This document shows, piece by piece, positions 19,186 through 30,327 of a stretch of DNA of 64,000 bases. This stretch comes from Psychrosphaera algicola (GTDB lineage: Bacteria > Pseudomonadota > Gammaproteobacteria > Enterobacterales > Alteromonadaceae): positions 496,001-560,000 of the forward strand of contig NZ_JAQOMS010000002.1 of NCBI RefSeq assembly GCF_028401425.1, written 5' to 3'. Each line of letters opens with the position of its first letter. Position 1 is the stretch's first letter. The position numbers and the translations under genes were made by a program. The notes beneath the pieces were generated by a model. The model worked only from the letters and a program-made list of their open reading frames with translations, did no database searches and was not told where the DNA came from.

Positions 19186-20949
19186 TTAAAGCCCTTTTGC
19201 CGTACCTTCTCTACGAGGGTCTGCAGCCCCCTTCCAGCCATCTTTAGTTTTAATTATGGCGTGGATACCTGAGGTTAGTTCAGATAGCCTTATGGTGTGT
19301 CCCATCTGTTCCAATTGCGTTTTGTACTGTGCCAATATCGAATCTTTTTCCAACGTCGTATAGCCATTACGATTTGAAAACCTCGGACCGTTCACAACGT
19401 CGTCAAGATCCATCTCAAATTCCAATAGCCCAAGCAAGGCATACCCAACATAGTTTATAATACGGCTGCCACCGGGTGAGCCTAAAACCGCAAACAATTC
19501 GTCATCCTTCATGACAATCACTGGTGTCATACTGCTTCTTGGGCGTTTATTCGCTTCCACTCGATTAGCAACTAGTTTCCCGTTTACCTTTGGTGCTAAT
19601 GAAAAATCGGTTAGTTGATTATTTAATAAAAACCCACCAACCATAACCGTCGAACCAAAGCCCATTTCAATACTTGTTGTCATTGAGATTGCATTACCCT
19701 CTTTATCGACAATTGATAGATGACTCGTATTAGGCTGCGCGATTGATACGTTTGCGGCATATTCTTTACGTCCAATAATGCCCGCTGTGGCTTTCCCCAT
19801 ATCCCGTTTTTCGTTTATTAGTGCACTGCGCTTGGTTAAATACTGTTTGTCCAACATTGCTAAGGTAGGCACATCTACAAAATCACTATCAGCGATATAT
19901 TGGTCTCTGTCGGCAAATGCCAGTCTCGCTGCTTGAGAATAAAGATGTAACGTTTTGGCACTAAAAAATTCAAACCGGTGAAATCAAACGGTTCTAACAT
20001 CGCTAAAATTTGCAATACCGTTATGCCGCCTGAGCTTGGTGGCCCCATGCTGCAGATATCAAAAGATGAGTCTCTTTTAGTGTAGTCTAAACATTCAACC
20101 TGACGTTCGATTGATTGATAGTTCTTAAGATCCTCAAGTGCTAATAACCCGGGGGCAACCGGAGCATTATTGACTGCTTCAACAATTTGTTTAGCGACAA
20201 TCCCGTTATAAAACGCCTTAATACCATTTTTAGCAATAAGCTTTAATGTATTGGCATAAGGTTTATTAACTAACAGACTGCCTTCTTTAATGGCTTTTCC
20301 ATTTGGGTAAAAATATTCTTTAGCCGGACTCAACCGAGCAAGACTAAGGATTCATATGCATGGCGACTAATTTGGCTAAACGAGGACTTACTCGAAATCC
20401 ATTCTCAGCTAATTTTATCGCGGGTTGAAAAAGCTTGTGCCATTCTAATTGGCCTTTTTTTCATGTACTTGATGCAACATATGGAGAACACTAAGGTACG
20501 CCCACTGAACGTCCACCGATAACAGCATCAATCCATCTTACAGGTTTACCGTTTTCAAAGAATAATTCTGGAGTAGCCGCAGATGGGGCTTTTTCACGAC
20601 CATCAAAAGAGGTCATTTGTTTTGTCTTGGCGTCATACCATAATAAAAATGCGCCACCACCTATGCCTGAGGACTGCGGTTCAACTAAAGTTAATACCAG
20701 TTGTATAGCAACAGCAGCATCAATAGCATTACCACCTTGCGCTAACATTGCTAAACCCGCATCTACAGCATGAGGATTTGCTGCACTGACCATCGCCTCA
20801 CTAGCAATAGCAGACTTCTGGTAGTTCATTCCAGTAAAGGCTTCTGGTACCGCTCTAGAAACTGCATTTTCGTGAGTTTGTTCGGCCGCCATTAAAAACT
20901 GGCTAGACAGAGTTGCAATGGTGAAAGTAATAAGAGTTAATACGCGCAT
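19186..20949 (-). CDS. ggt: Gamma-glutamyltransferase (several frame breaks)
   Basis: Full-length GGT of about 585 residues with a signal peptide (TLSSQFLMAAE). GIGGGAFLLWYD marks the large subunit; the autocatalytic cleavage site and nucleophile Thr lie in AQPNTSHLSIVDKEGNA, and the small subunit carries GSPGGSRI. Four breaks: CTAAGG instead of CCAGG at 20344-20349 and 20491-20496, a short T run at 20455-20461, and a missing base at about 19972-19974. After repair the protein is continuous (GGRSVGVPGVLHMLHQVHEK). Periplasmic enzyme that hydrolyses glutathione and transfers its glutamyl group. All conserved blocks are present, so I do not read this as decay. Confidence 0.88.
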
Positions 20950-21029
20950 AGTTACTTCGAATAATTTGTTATTACCGTAATGTTATCAAATCACACATTA
21001 AACACATACTACAAAATAGGGTCATTTAC

Positions 21030-21617
21030 ATGTTAGGTCTACCGTTGCGACGTCAGTTTATAATTGGGCCGCTACTTGTATTTAGTTGCATGATCTTACT
21101 TCATTTATTTGAACCCTACTCCAGCGAATTATTAGGGTTGTTTCCAACCAAGGTACTTGATGGAGAATGGTGGCGAGTGATCACAGGCCAGCTTTTACAC
21201 ACCAATTTAAATCATTTGTTATTAAACTCTTCTGGATTAGTTTTAGTCTGGGCGTTACACGGTGAATATTACAGTGTTAAACACTATCTAATAGTGATGC
21301 TGCTATGCCTTACCCTCGTTGGCATAACACTCATGTTTTTTGCTAATTACAGTCATTACGCCGGTTTATCTGGGGTCCTACATAGTCTGTTAATCTACGG
21401 TGGCATTATAGATATCACCAAACAAGAAAAAACAGGTTGGTTGCTGTTACTAGGTATTGCAATTAAAGTTGCGTACGAAAATATTGTAGGGGCGTCAGCG
21501 GAAACCGAAGAGTTAATTGGTGCTTCCGTTGCAACCGAAGCACATCTGATAGGTGTTATCGTAGGGTGTGTTGTTGCCGTATTCTACTTTTATTATCAGG
21601 TAATACGGCACAAATAA
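21030..21617 (+). CDS. rrtA: Rhombosortase
   Basis: 195 residues with about six membrane segments. The rhomboid catalytic Ser is in YAGLSGVLHSLL and the His in ATEAHLIGVIVG; QLLHTNLNHLLLNSSGL is the typical rhomboid loop. Its short length and the GLSGVLH form fit the rhombosortase branch, which processes proteins bearing GlyGly-CTERM tails. The DUF3466 protein at 54637 ends in a hydrophobic segment plus IRRKFL and is a candidate substrate. Divergent from ggt by 80 bases. Confidence 0.85.
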   Translation: MLGLPLRRQFIIGPLLVFSCMILLHLFEPYSSELLGLFPTKVLDGEWWRVITGQLLHTNLNHLLLNSSGLVLVWALHGEYYSVKHYLIVMLLCLTLVGITLMFFANYSHYAGLSGVLHSLLIYGGIIDITKQEKTGWLLLLGIAIKVAYENIVGASAETEELIGASVATEAHLIGVIVGCVVAVFYFYYQVIRHK

Positions 21618-21638
21618 AAAGGGCCTATTGGCCCTTTT
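21617..21638. terminator. Bidirectional terminator between rrtA and the S9 peptidase
   Basis: AAAAGGGCC (21617-21625), loop TATT, GGCCCTTTT (21630-21638). It has A and T runs on both sides and lies between two convergent genes. Confidence 0.9.
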
Positions 21639-21661
21639 AAAAACTAAACATTTTTTAAGCG

Positions 21662-24059
21662 TTATAAGTGAGTTTCAAACAACTTATAAATACGACGATA
21701 CTCGTCTAACCAACTTGAAGGTTGAACAAACCCATGCGGTTCAACAGGATAGATAGCCGTTTCGAAATTCTCTTTTTCTAATTCTATGAGGCGCTGAACG
21801 AGTCGCACAACGTCAACAAAAAACACGTTGTTGTCGACCATTGGCGCATTAATTAGTAAAGGCTTATTGAGTCCTTCTGCAAAATATATTGGTGAACTTC
21901 GTTGATAGGCTAAAAGATCGTTTGTCGGGCGATTGAGAATATTAGACGTATAACCGTCATTGTAATGGGCCCAGTCGGAAACCGGACGCAACGCAGCCCC
22001 TGCTTGGAACAAATCAGGTGCTGTAAATAAGGCCATAAACGTCATAAAGCCGCCATATGAACCACCGTAAGTTCCAACACGTTGTCTATCAACACTGACG
22101 TTTTCTACTAGCCAGTTAACACCATCTTTTAAATCTTCTATTTCCGGTGTACCCATTTGACGATAAATTGCCGTACGCCAATCGCGGCCATACCCTTTTG
22201 ATGCTCGGTAATCCATATCCATTACAACATAACCCTGTTGGGTCAAAAAGTTATGGAACATAAACTCCCTAAAATAATAGGAAAATCCATAGTCACTATT
22301 TTGGGTGTACCCGGCGCCATGATTAAAGATTACGGCTTTGTAGCTTTTAGCTGGATCATAATTTTTAGGATAATAAACTTTAGAGTAAATAGGCTGTTCT
22401 TGATTTGACGACGGTACCGCAACAATTTTTGGTGCCTGCCAATCGTAGTCAACAAATTCTTTCGATACCGTTTGAGTTAACTGCGTAACTTGATTGTTAT
22501 TTGTTAAATCAACTAAGTACAACTCATTTGGGCGAGTTAGTGTTGAATGCGTTATGAGTAATTTTGTTTCATCAGGAGATATAGAAAATTCATTATTTCC
22601 TAACATCGAAGTTAACGCTTCAGGTTTACTTTGTTTTTTGCTGTCAGTTGCTACACGGTAAATTTGGTAGTCTCCTGGGTGGTTTACGTTCGCTCTAAAG
22701 AAAAACGATGAACCATCCGAGTTTACTTTTAAACTTGATACTTCAAATTTTCCATCAGTAACCTGTCGAACCTTTTTACTAGAAATCGATTTTGTATAGA
22801 TATGAGAATACCCATTTTGTTCTGATAAAAAATAAAGTTTGTTTTGATTTGGTAACCAGCCAAAATCGTTAAATGTGTAGTTTATCCACGCATCGTCATG
22901 TAATTGATGTTGCTGTTTCAACTTGCTTTTATCAAAATCAACTGTGGCTATCCAACGGTCTTTATTATCCCAAGCTTCCAACATGATAGCGACATTATCA
23001 CCAGACTGTTGCCACTGAATTGGGCTTTGCTCCCAGCTCCAATCAATAATCAAATTAACGGTTCTATCTTGTTTTTCACTTTTGTACTTTTTACCTAATG
23101 CCTTAGCATTCTCGGTTTTAACAGATTTAAGTACGTCTTTGTCAAAATCATCCAAATTTGAAATAGTGATCTGAGACTGTTTTCTATCTATTAAATCCAC
23201 ATACCAAAATGTTTGTTGATTAGGTTCAGCGTCAGCGACTCTAGATCTAACTTTTTCAGCATGAATTCGACCATCATCACCAATATAATTTGGCATGATA
23301 TCGCCGTCACTTCGCCAATTTTTCTTTTTCGCAGTAACAACAATCATCTTGTCACCACGTGGTGAAATAGACACATCGACAAGTCTGTCTTCAGGTGAGA
23401 AAAAATACTCCTGAGAAAATACACTTTTATTTTTTGATTAATCATTGAACTGTAATTGAATCGCTCAACTTCATCTCTATGTTCATTCGCAACAAACTTA
23501 ATTAATTTGTGCTGCTCAGTACTAATTACATCATCTTTAATTTTTGGTGCTTCAGGTTTTTTTCAAAACTTAGTTTGACCAGTTCTTTTTCAGTTTTCGA
23601 ATTTAGATCAAAAACATAAGCACTAAAATCGCGCCAAAATAACAATCGATTGTCGTTCAAAAACATAGGTTCATTTTCAATTGAACTGGAAAAGGTAAGT
23701 TGCGTTACCTTGTTGATTGCAATGTCGACAGTAAATAAATTACCCTCAAAAACATAGGCTGCTAGGGTTTTATTTCGGTTAAAAACTAACTCGTCTTGGT
23801 GGTTTAAATGTAATGTTTCTATCGGCACCTTTGATTGGGATAAACTTGATAAATTCACTTTCATCAGGTTTTCAATGGCGGTTTCCGTTTCTTGCTGGAA
23901 TACAACAGAATCTGATGTCGCAAGCCACGCAGCAGAAGATGGTGCGGCTCCAATCCAACTAGGATCTGACATTATTTTTTCAAGGGTTAATTCTGAACTT
24001 TCCGCAAAGGTAAATAATGGAAATAGTAGTAACGAGAGTAAAATCGATTTATTTTTCAT
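21662..24059 (-). CDS. Secreted S9 prolyl-oligopeptidase-family peptidase (two frameshifts)
   Basis: About 798 residues, with signal peptide MKNKSILLSLLLFPLFTFA. The N-terminal half is a beta-propeller-like region (DPP IV N-terminal type); the C-terminal alpha/beta hydrolase carries the nucleophile in GTYGGSYGGFMTF and the His in PVEPHGF. Single A losses in the runs opposite 23557-23563 and 23430-23435 break the frame; repair gives a continuous ...EAPKIKDDVISTEQ... and ...MINQKNKSVFSQEYFF. Likely a periplasmic or exported dipeptidyl/oligopeptidase working on peptides from protein degradation. Confidence 0.85.
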
Positions 24060-24198
24060 ATTGTAATCCAAAAATGAGTTGCCAATATTTAACCATTGTT
24101 TGGGTTACTTCGCCATATTGAGACGGCGAATTAACAGAATAATACTATTAACGAATATCCTAAAATGTAAACCGATTGAAAATTACGGTGGCAAAAAC

Positions 24199-24231
24199 AA
24201 AAACGTTAGGCACCTATAGCCTAACGTTTCA
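24199..24231. terminator. Terminator downstream of sohB
   Basis: AACGTTAGGC and GCCTAACGTT form a 10-bp stem around the loop ACCTATA, with T-rich flanks on both strands. It lies 38 bases past the sohB stop. Confidence 0.8.
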
Positions 24232-24267
24232 TTCTTTTGTTAATCGAATTAACGAGTTATATGAGTA

Positions 24268-25298
24268 TTATTTAGTATTAGTCACCGACCACGAAGACAA
24301 AACACCAAATACCCTTTTCAAGCCAAGTTCAGCGGCTATACCAAATTTTTCCGCCAAATTATGTTTTATCTTAAACTCAATTTTATAAACGTCGTATTTT
24401 GTTAAGTTCGTTAGTACAAAATCATCACTTGTTAATATTTCGTCAACTAAACCGAGATCTTTGGCTTGAGTTCCATACCAATGTTCACCAGTTGCCACTT
24501 TATCAATATCAACCTCTGGTCTATGATCCGCTACAAACTGTTTAAATAAATCATGTGTTTCATTTAACTCTTGCTTGAATTTTTCACGCCCTGCGTCGGT
24601 ATTTTCACCTAGGACAGTAAGCGTTCGTTTATAGTCGCCCGCAGTATGCTGTTCAATATCAATATCAACCTTTTTCAAAAGACGATTAATATTTGGTATT
24701 TGAGCTACCACACCAATTGAACCAATAATTGCAAAAGGTGCTGAAATTATCTTATCCGCAACACAGGCCATCATATACCCGCCACTTGCAGCCACTTTAT
24801 CAACCGCAACTGTTACTTTAAGATTTGCATTTTTAAGACGATCAATTTGTGAAGCGGCAAGCCCATAGCCATGAACCACTCCACCGGGACTTTCCAAATT
24901 GATTAATACTTCATCATTTTCTTCAGCAACCGAAATAATGCAACTAATCTCTTCACGAAGAGATTCAACTTCTTGAGCATCTACGCCACCGTCGAAACGG
25001 ATGACAAATAACTTAGCTTTTGTTTTAGCTTCATCATCTTTCGCTTTTGACTTTGCCTTCTTAAGTTTCTTTTCTACTTTTTCTAATGCTTTAATTTGGC
25101 TTTTATCAAGCATGGCTTTTTTACATCGTCAATCTCTTGCTCTTTTGATTCAGAGATATTTTCTAAGTACAATTCGCCCTTCTTGCTCGATTTTCCTTTC
25201 ATTGCGGCACCCGCAATTAACCCAATAACAATACCAACGGCTACAACAACCGTAGCAATTTTGGCCAAAAACAAACCGTATTCGTATAAAAATTCCAA
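24268..25298 (-). CDS. sohB: Inner-membrane S49 protease SohB (one frameshift)
   Basis: About 343 residues. The start is set at TTG 25298, where LEFLYEYGLFLAKIATVV matches the E. coli SohB N-terminus and AAGGGG lies 6 bases upstream. One membrane segment, then a charged linker with the A-run break at 25117-25122 (VKKAMLDKSQ after repair). The S49 domain has the Ser in KVAASGGYMMACVAD and the Lys in GDYKRTLTVLGEN. Periplasm-facing signal-peptide-peptidase-like protease. E. coli sohB lies in the same broad trp-yciK region, as here. Confidence 0.9.
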
Positions 25299-25375
25299 TG
25301 GATTCCCCTTATATTCAACCCAACATTTGTGGGGACTTTTTTGCAAAATTCAACGTTTTGAAGTGATAAAAACAA

Positions 25376-25402
25376 AAAACCAGCCGAAGCTGGTCTTTTT
25401 AA
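25376..25402 (-). terminator. Terminator of the lipase gene
   Basis: On the minus strand ACCAGC-TTCG-GCTGGT with a following T run, a classic UUCG-capped terminator, 10 bases after the lipase stop. Confidence 0.9.
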
Positions 25403-25411
25403 TTTTGGCTT

Positions 25412-28056
25412 TTACTGACTACACGTTTCCGGGTTGCCACCTTTAACAAGGCAAGCACCTAACGTATTGTCGCCAATCTGAACTGAAGCACCGTTACTTA
25501 AGAAATAGTAATTCATCATTAAGTTCAGGTCTTGGTTTAATAGCGCGTACAATGTTGGGTAATTACCACCTAAACTCGTCGCAGGAGACAATATTGTACT
25601 GTGAGATCCTGCCGTTAGACGGACAATACCACTTACCGAACCACTAGAGTCCATCATTGATTCAGTTATCGATTGCAGACCAATTGAGGTCGCTAGACCG
25701 CTTGTTCCTGCCATAGGATTAGTTGCTACGAAGTTTGGAACAACTAAATCTGATGGGTTGTCACCACCACGGTCAATATCGCCAACCATTTCAATCATCA
25801 ATACTGGTGTTTGGGTTGCCGCTAACAAACCTGCATAGTTTGTTGGGTCAGTCGCTTCTACAATTGCCTGTGCAGCAAATGAGAACTGAGCAAATGCGGA
25901 CGCCATTCCAGCTTTTTCAGCGTCACTTGCTGAGGCTACAAATGCATTGTAGGCACAAACCAAGGCAATATTTTGATCAACAACTTCAAAGTTTTCGTTA
26001 AGTGCCGCGCCACATGATGGCTCTTGAGCAACAATTAATCCATAGTTAGCAGGTTGTAAATTTAGCGCCATAGACTGGCTTAACTCATTGCCCAAACCGT
26101 AAATAACTGACGCCTTAACTAACGGACTAAACGACGCTGATTCCAATAGGAAGTTAACTAATGAACCGCCACCGTTGGCTAGGAAAGAGGCGTTAATTTT
26201 ATAAGCCGCATTTATCGCTGCATCAGTTGCTGCATCACCAGTATTCGCTGGCGTATTAGCTACTGCAGTAAAAGCTGTACCTGTAATCGCACCCAGTGAG
26301 TGTCCCATGTAATAAACTCGAGTTGAGTCGATTACACCGGCATCTGGAGGTGTTACACCGTCTTGCGAATATGCCGTTACATCAGCCATTGCATTAAGTG
26401 ATAAACGAAGTCGTAACGCATCGGCTACCGATTGACGGCCGTTATCACGCGCCGTTAACAAACTTTGTAAGTTTAAGTAATGCGTAGGGTTTTCAGTTGA
26501 TGCATTAATAACAACACCATCATCTGTAAAACCACGACTACCATGCAAAGGATGGTCTATCGCTACCGTAGCAAATCCGAACATAGATAAGAAACCTGTC
26601 GCGGCTAGCATATCTTCTTTTTGCTTGTAATACCGTGTTGTAAAATAACAACTGGCCAACCTGCATCTGGTCTACCAGCAAGCGGCGTTAAGCCTTGTTC
26701 TGCTCGTATGGAGTTAGCATTATCCAGATTAGGAAGGGTAATTTGTACATCAACAGTTTCCATACTCTTAACTTTAGGTACAGGATTGTACTTAGTTAAA
26801 TGACGTTGAGTATCAATACCAAAATCTGCCAATCCAATTTGCGCACTTGAACACAATTCGTGATTATCACCAGTATTCGCTGAAAGTGCTACAAGTTGGT
26901 CTTGAGTAAGTGATTGCAACATTACGCCACTATCACATGCCGCTTCCCAGCGTCCCGTTAATGGGCTGCCTGTTTCAGCATTCTCTAGGTAATAAGGCAT
27001 GCTAATTTGAGCACCATATACATCAGCAGATGAATAGAGCTTGTAAGGCAGTGATTCAGGATCATTTTCAATAGCGCCGGCTTGAGCAAAGGCTTGAGCG
27101 ACGTTAAAACCCTGTGACAACATCAAAGTCGCAACGCTTGACGGGTCAGCCGCAGCCATGCCCGAAAATTTCTGTGCGTTTAACAATTTTGTTATCTGAA
27201 GAGGATCCGTTCCCGGTACACCTGCTGATTGCACAGTAAATACTTGGGTATAAACAATCGCGTCTTTATTTGCGCCAAATGTATCAGCAAGTGTGTTTTC
27301 GAAATTATTAAACATTGTTTGTAATAATCGAATACCAGCTTGAGTTTCATTTAATTCAGACGCTGTTAGATCAGGATGTACAATAGGAAGTGTATTTATA
27401 TCTTGTTCTACCGACGCGTAGGTCGAAGAAGGATTTAATGGATTACCATTAGAGTCTTTAATTTCTTTAGTTAACGCCACAGCATATGACTTGCCAGCTT
27501 TAAGCGGCTTTAACGGAACAACGGCGATGTTGCCACCAGACAGTGTTGTTACATAATCAACGCCAAACGTTAGTCTTGCAGTGCCTTTACAGATTAGACC
27601 TGCTCTAGAAGCATCGGCACAATCTGGGTCTGAAAGTTCAGGAAACTTAACAACTTCATACAATGCAACCGCATCACCAGACATTATAGAGGTTGCGTCC
27701 AACGTCACACCTGAGTCATACGCAAGTTCAATAGTGAATGGGTTTTGAGTACCCCATCCGTCTAAGGCACCCAATGCAGAAGCTGGGCTTGCCCAATTGA
27801 CAGATTCACCGGCAGCTTTAGAAGCAACTTCTTCTGGCATTTCCAGAGTGAAATCTTGTGTGCCACTATAGAGTAAATCATTTGGAACACTCAGTTTGCC
27901 ATTTGAAGGGTCAAACACTACCGATACTTTAGGTTGCGGTTCGTTTGCTTCAACTAGTGACGCTGAATCTTTTTGAATATTTTCTAACGTTGTATCGTCA
28001 CAGGCAGTGAGCCCTAGAATACTCGTTACGGCTATACTTATTGCTAATTTTTTCAT
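25412..28056 (-). CDS. VolA/Pla-1-type surface lipoprotein lipase (one frameshift)
   Basis: About 880 residues. The N-terminus MKKLAISIAVTSILGLTAC is a lipoprotein signal. The first half has the Ig-like and helical pattern of the virulence-factor lipase N-terminal domain (FDPSNGKLSVPNDLL); the lipase domain starts at WPVVILQHGITS and has the nucleophile in YMGHSLGAITG. One A is missing in the run opposite 26618-26622; the protein is then continuous (GITSKKEDMLAATGF). VolA homologues are surface-exposed lysophospholipases that release fatty acids from host or environmental lipids. Very low charge and many A/T/N residues fit a secreted marine enzyme. Confidence 0.85.
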
Positions 28057-28272
28057 TTTTCTCCCTAGGTCCTATTTTTTTATTATCCGTTTGTAGGTAC
28101 GGCTTTAATTATGGGACTTTCTAAACAGCTTAGACCAGTTAAAGTTACATGAGAAATTTAATTTTAGCTAGTCCCTAAATAAAAATTAAGAATAATAATT
28201 TTGTAACGATGATTTTATTAAATTGAAGAGGTAATATGTCGGCCTTTGATAAATAGAATTTTATTGGCCGAA

Positions 28273-29020
28273 ATGAATCACGTAAGTTTTAAACCCGCAG
28301 CAAACGAACTCGACGGTAAAGTCATCTTAATCACCGGAGCCGGTGATGGCATTGGCAGACAAGCTGCCTTGACCTACGCAAAACTAGGTGCTGAAACCAT
28401 ATTATTAGGTAAAACTGTTAAAAAATTAACGGCTGTTTACGACCAAATAGTCGCGGAAGGTGGTAAAGAACCCGCTATAATTCCTCTCGATATGAAGGGC
28501 GCAACGGTTAAAAACTATAAAGATATGGCCCTAACTATTGAAAGTGAATTTGGTAAATTGGACGGATTACTTAACAATGCGTCAATTTTAAATTCGCTAA
28601 ATCCCATCGATCATATCTATGAAGATGCGTTTGATAAAGTGATGAAAGTGAACTTAAAGGCGACGTTATTTTTGACACAAGCATTAATTCCGGTGCTAAA
28701 AAGGCCGATAAATCATCCGTTATATTTACATCAAGCGGCGTTGGTAAAAAGGTCGTGCGTTTTGGGGTGAATATGCAATTTCAAAATTTGCAACAGAAGG
28801 CTTAATGCAAACAATGGCGGATGAATTTGGTCATACAAATATTCGTACAAATTGCATTAACCTAGGGGCTACAAAAACAACCATGCGTTCGAAAGCCTAC
28901 CCTTCTGAAGACGTATCCCTGCTTAAGTTACCAGAAGACATTATGCCAACTTATGTCTATTTAATGTCTGATCAATCAGTTGATGTTAATGGCGAATCAC
29001 TAGACGCTCAACCCAAATAG
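28273..29020 (+). CDS. yciK: SDR-family oxidoreductase YciK (two frameshifts)
   Basis: About 249 residues from ATG 28273. The NAD(P) motif is TGAGDGIGRQAA; after repair of two short A runs (28698-28702, 28746-28750) the catalytic Tyr-Lys appears in FWGEYAISKFATEG. In NCINLGATKTTM the family has Pro where Leu is read: CTAGG at 28862-28866 stands where CCAGG is expected. A short-chain dehydrogenase of unknown substrate, found near trp/sohB genes in many gammaproteobacteria. Confidence 0.85.
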
Positions 29021-29028
29021 CCAAAACG

Positions 29029-30294
29029 TTAATTGTTACAACTTACGATAGGCATACGATTAATCCAATCGTTTATCAGTTTAATGCCTTCTAAATGAAC
29101 ACTATGTCGTCCAATGGGCGGCATAATGTCTTTAGCGGTCGTAACCGACATTCGATAAGGCAAAATAGACTGCTCTGCATTCCTTAGCACAATGTCATAT
29201 GAAAGATGATTTAGGCCTCCGTCATATCCAGGCGGCTTTTTACAAATCCCATGTTTGATTGATGTAGCGTCGCGCCAGTATTCTAATCTAAGCCCTGAAA
29301 TGCCCCCAAATCCTCCGTCTTGATGACAATGAGCACAATTAACGTCAAGATAGCCTTTGGCTGCTTGATCAAGTTCAAGGTCAGTGACTGGAAATTTAGG
29401 TACTGTATTGGTCGCTGCAATGTTTGTCTCATCACCTGACAACAACCCATTAATTTGCATGTTTCTAAGTTGCGTTTCTGACTGGTTAGCTAAAGGCCAA
29501 TTTAAAAAACGGGCTTTTAAACCAATGGGTAAAAACACCAACTCATTTGTGTCCGTTTCTTTTTGATGACAATTTTTACAGGTCGTCTTAGACGGAATTT
29601 CATAACGAAAATCTATTGTTTGCTGCGCGTTCGTCATAACTACGTCAACCAATGCACCATACTTAGTTAAAATAGCGTCTTCACCATCGTCGGTCCATTT
29701 AAACGGCAACGCAACCCAACCATCGGTGCGTTTGATTAATAATCGAGTTTCAATCAATCGTTCGTGTTCTGCGCCTCTAATGGCCGTATCAAATGGCATA
29801 GCAAATGTCTTAACTAAGACCGTTCCTAAAGGCATTTCAAAAGCGTCGTCAAAGGAATACGTCATTTGTGAGTTTTCAGGTAAAAACACAAACCGATACT
29901 TACTTGCGTAATCACTAAATAGTTCAGCCGACAATTGATAATATTGCCCTGCTCCATTTGCATCATATTGTGGTTGTTTAATGTTCTTGAATAACTTGTA
30001 TTGGCTTAACAAATTACAATCCGCGTGACTAAGCGCATCCCAATTTACACTTGTTGAATCTTGCTGACAGTCTGCTGGAGACGCCAAAGCTAAACGCGCG
30101 AGTTTCTCTTCTAGCGTTTCTACCGCGTTTTCGTCGTCGTTTTTGTCATCATTTTCGTCGACAACAATGTCGGTGCTATCATCGTCCTTTGGCACATCGA
30201 CCACATCTTCTGGTGGTGTTGTCTTCGATGTTTCACCACACGAGAATAGACAAAAGCACATGATAATATAGAAAATAAGGTGTGATTTTTTCAT
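29029..30294 (-). CDS. SO2930-family diheme c-type cytochrome (lipoprotein)
   Basis: 421 residues, unbroken. Lipoprotein signal FYIIMCFCLFSCGE, then an acidic linker (VDVPKDDDSTDIVVDENDD). Two heme-binding motifs: CKNCH in SKTTCKNCHQKETD and CAHCH in VNCAHCHQDGG. The body with LFSDYASKYRFVFLPENS and RLLIKRTDGWVALPFKW is typical of the SO2930 (TIGR03806-like) family, which is found next to a parallel beta-helix family and has no assigned function. It is the last gene of the cluster 35134-29029. LRN in DIVLRNAEQS may be a misread PGN. Confidence 0.85.
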   Translation of the reverse strand: MKKSHLIFYIIMCFCLFSCGETSKTTPPEDVVDVPKDDDSTDIVVDENDDKNDDENAVETLEEKLARLALASPADCQQDSTSVNWDALSHADCNLLSQYKLFKNIKQPQYDANGAGQYYQLSAELFSDYASKYRFVFLPENSQMTYSFDDAFEMPLGTVLVKTFAMPFDTAIRGAEHERLIETRLLIKRTDGWVALPFKWTDDGEDAILTKYGALVDVVMTNAQQTIDFRYEIPSKTTCKNCHQKETDTNELVFLPIGLKARFLNWPLANQSETQLRNMQINGLLSGDETNIAATNTVPKFPVTDLELDQAAKGYLDVNCAHCHQDGGFGGISGLRLEYWRDATSIKHGICKKPPGYDGGLNHLSYDIVLRNAEQSILPYRMSVTTAKDIMPPIGRHSVHLEGIKLINDWINRMPIVSCNN

Positions 30295-30298
30295 AAAT

Positions 30299-30321
30299 AA
30301 AAAGCCCTTTTTAAGGGCTTT
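30299..30321 (-). terminator. Hairpin between the two diheme cytochrome genes
   Basis: AAAGCCC and GGGCTTT stem (about 30301-30321) with T-rich loop and A/T flanks, between the stop at 30328 and the start at 30294. It may terminate part of the transcript and so lower expression of the second cytochrome. Confidence 0.65.
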
Positions 30322-30327
30322 CCAATG

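Noticed and set aside
29182..29187. CCTTAG in the second cytochrome gene as a CCWGG miscall
   Set aside because: The frame is not broken here, so a second compensating error would be needed; left as possible only.
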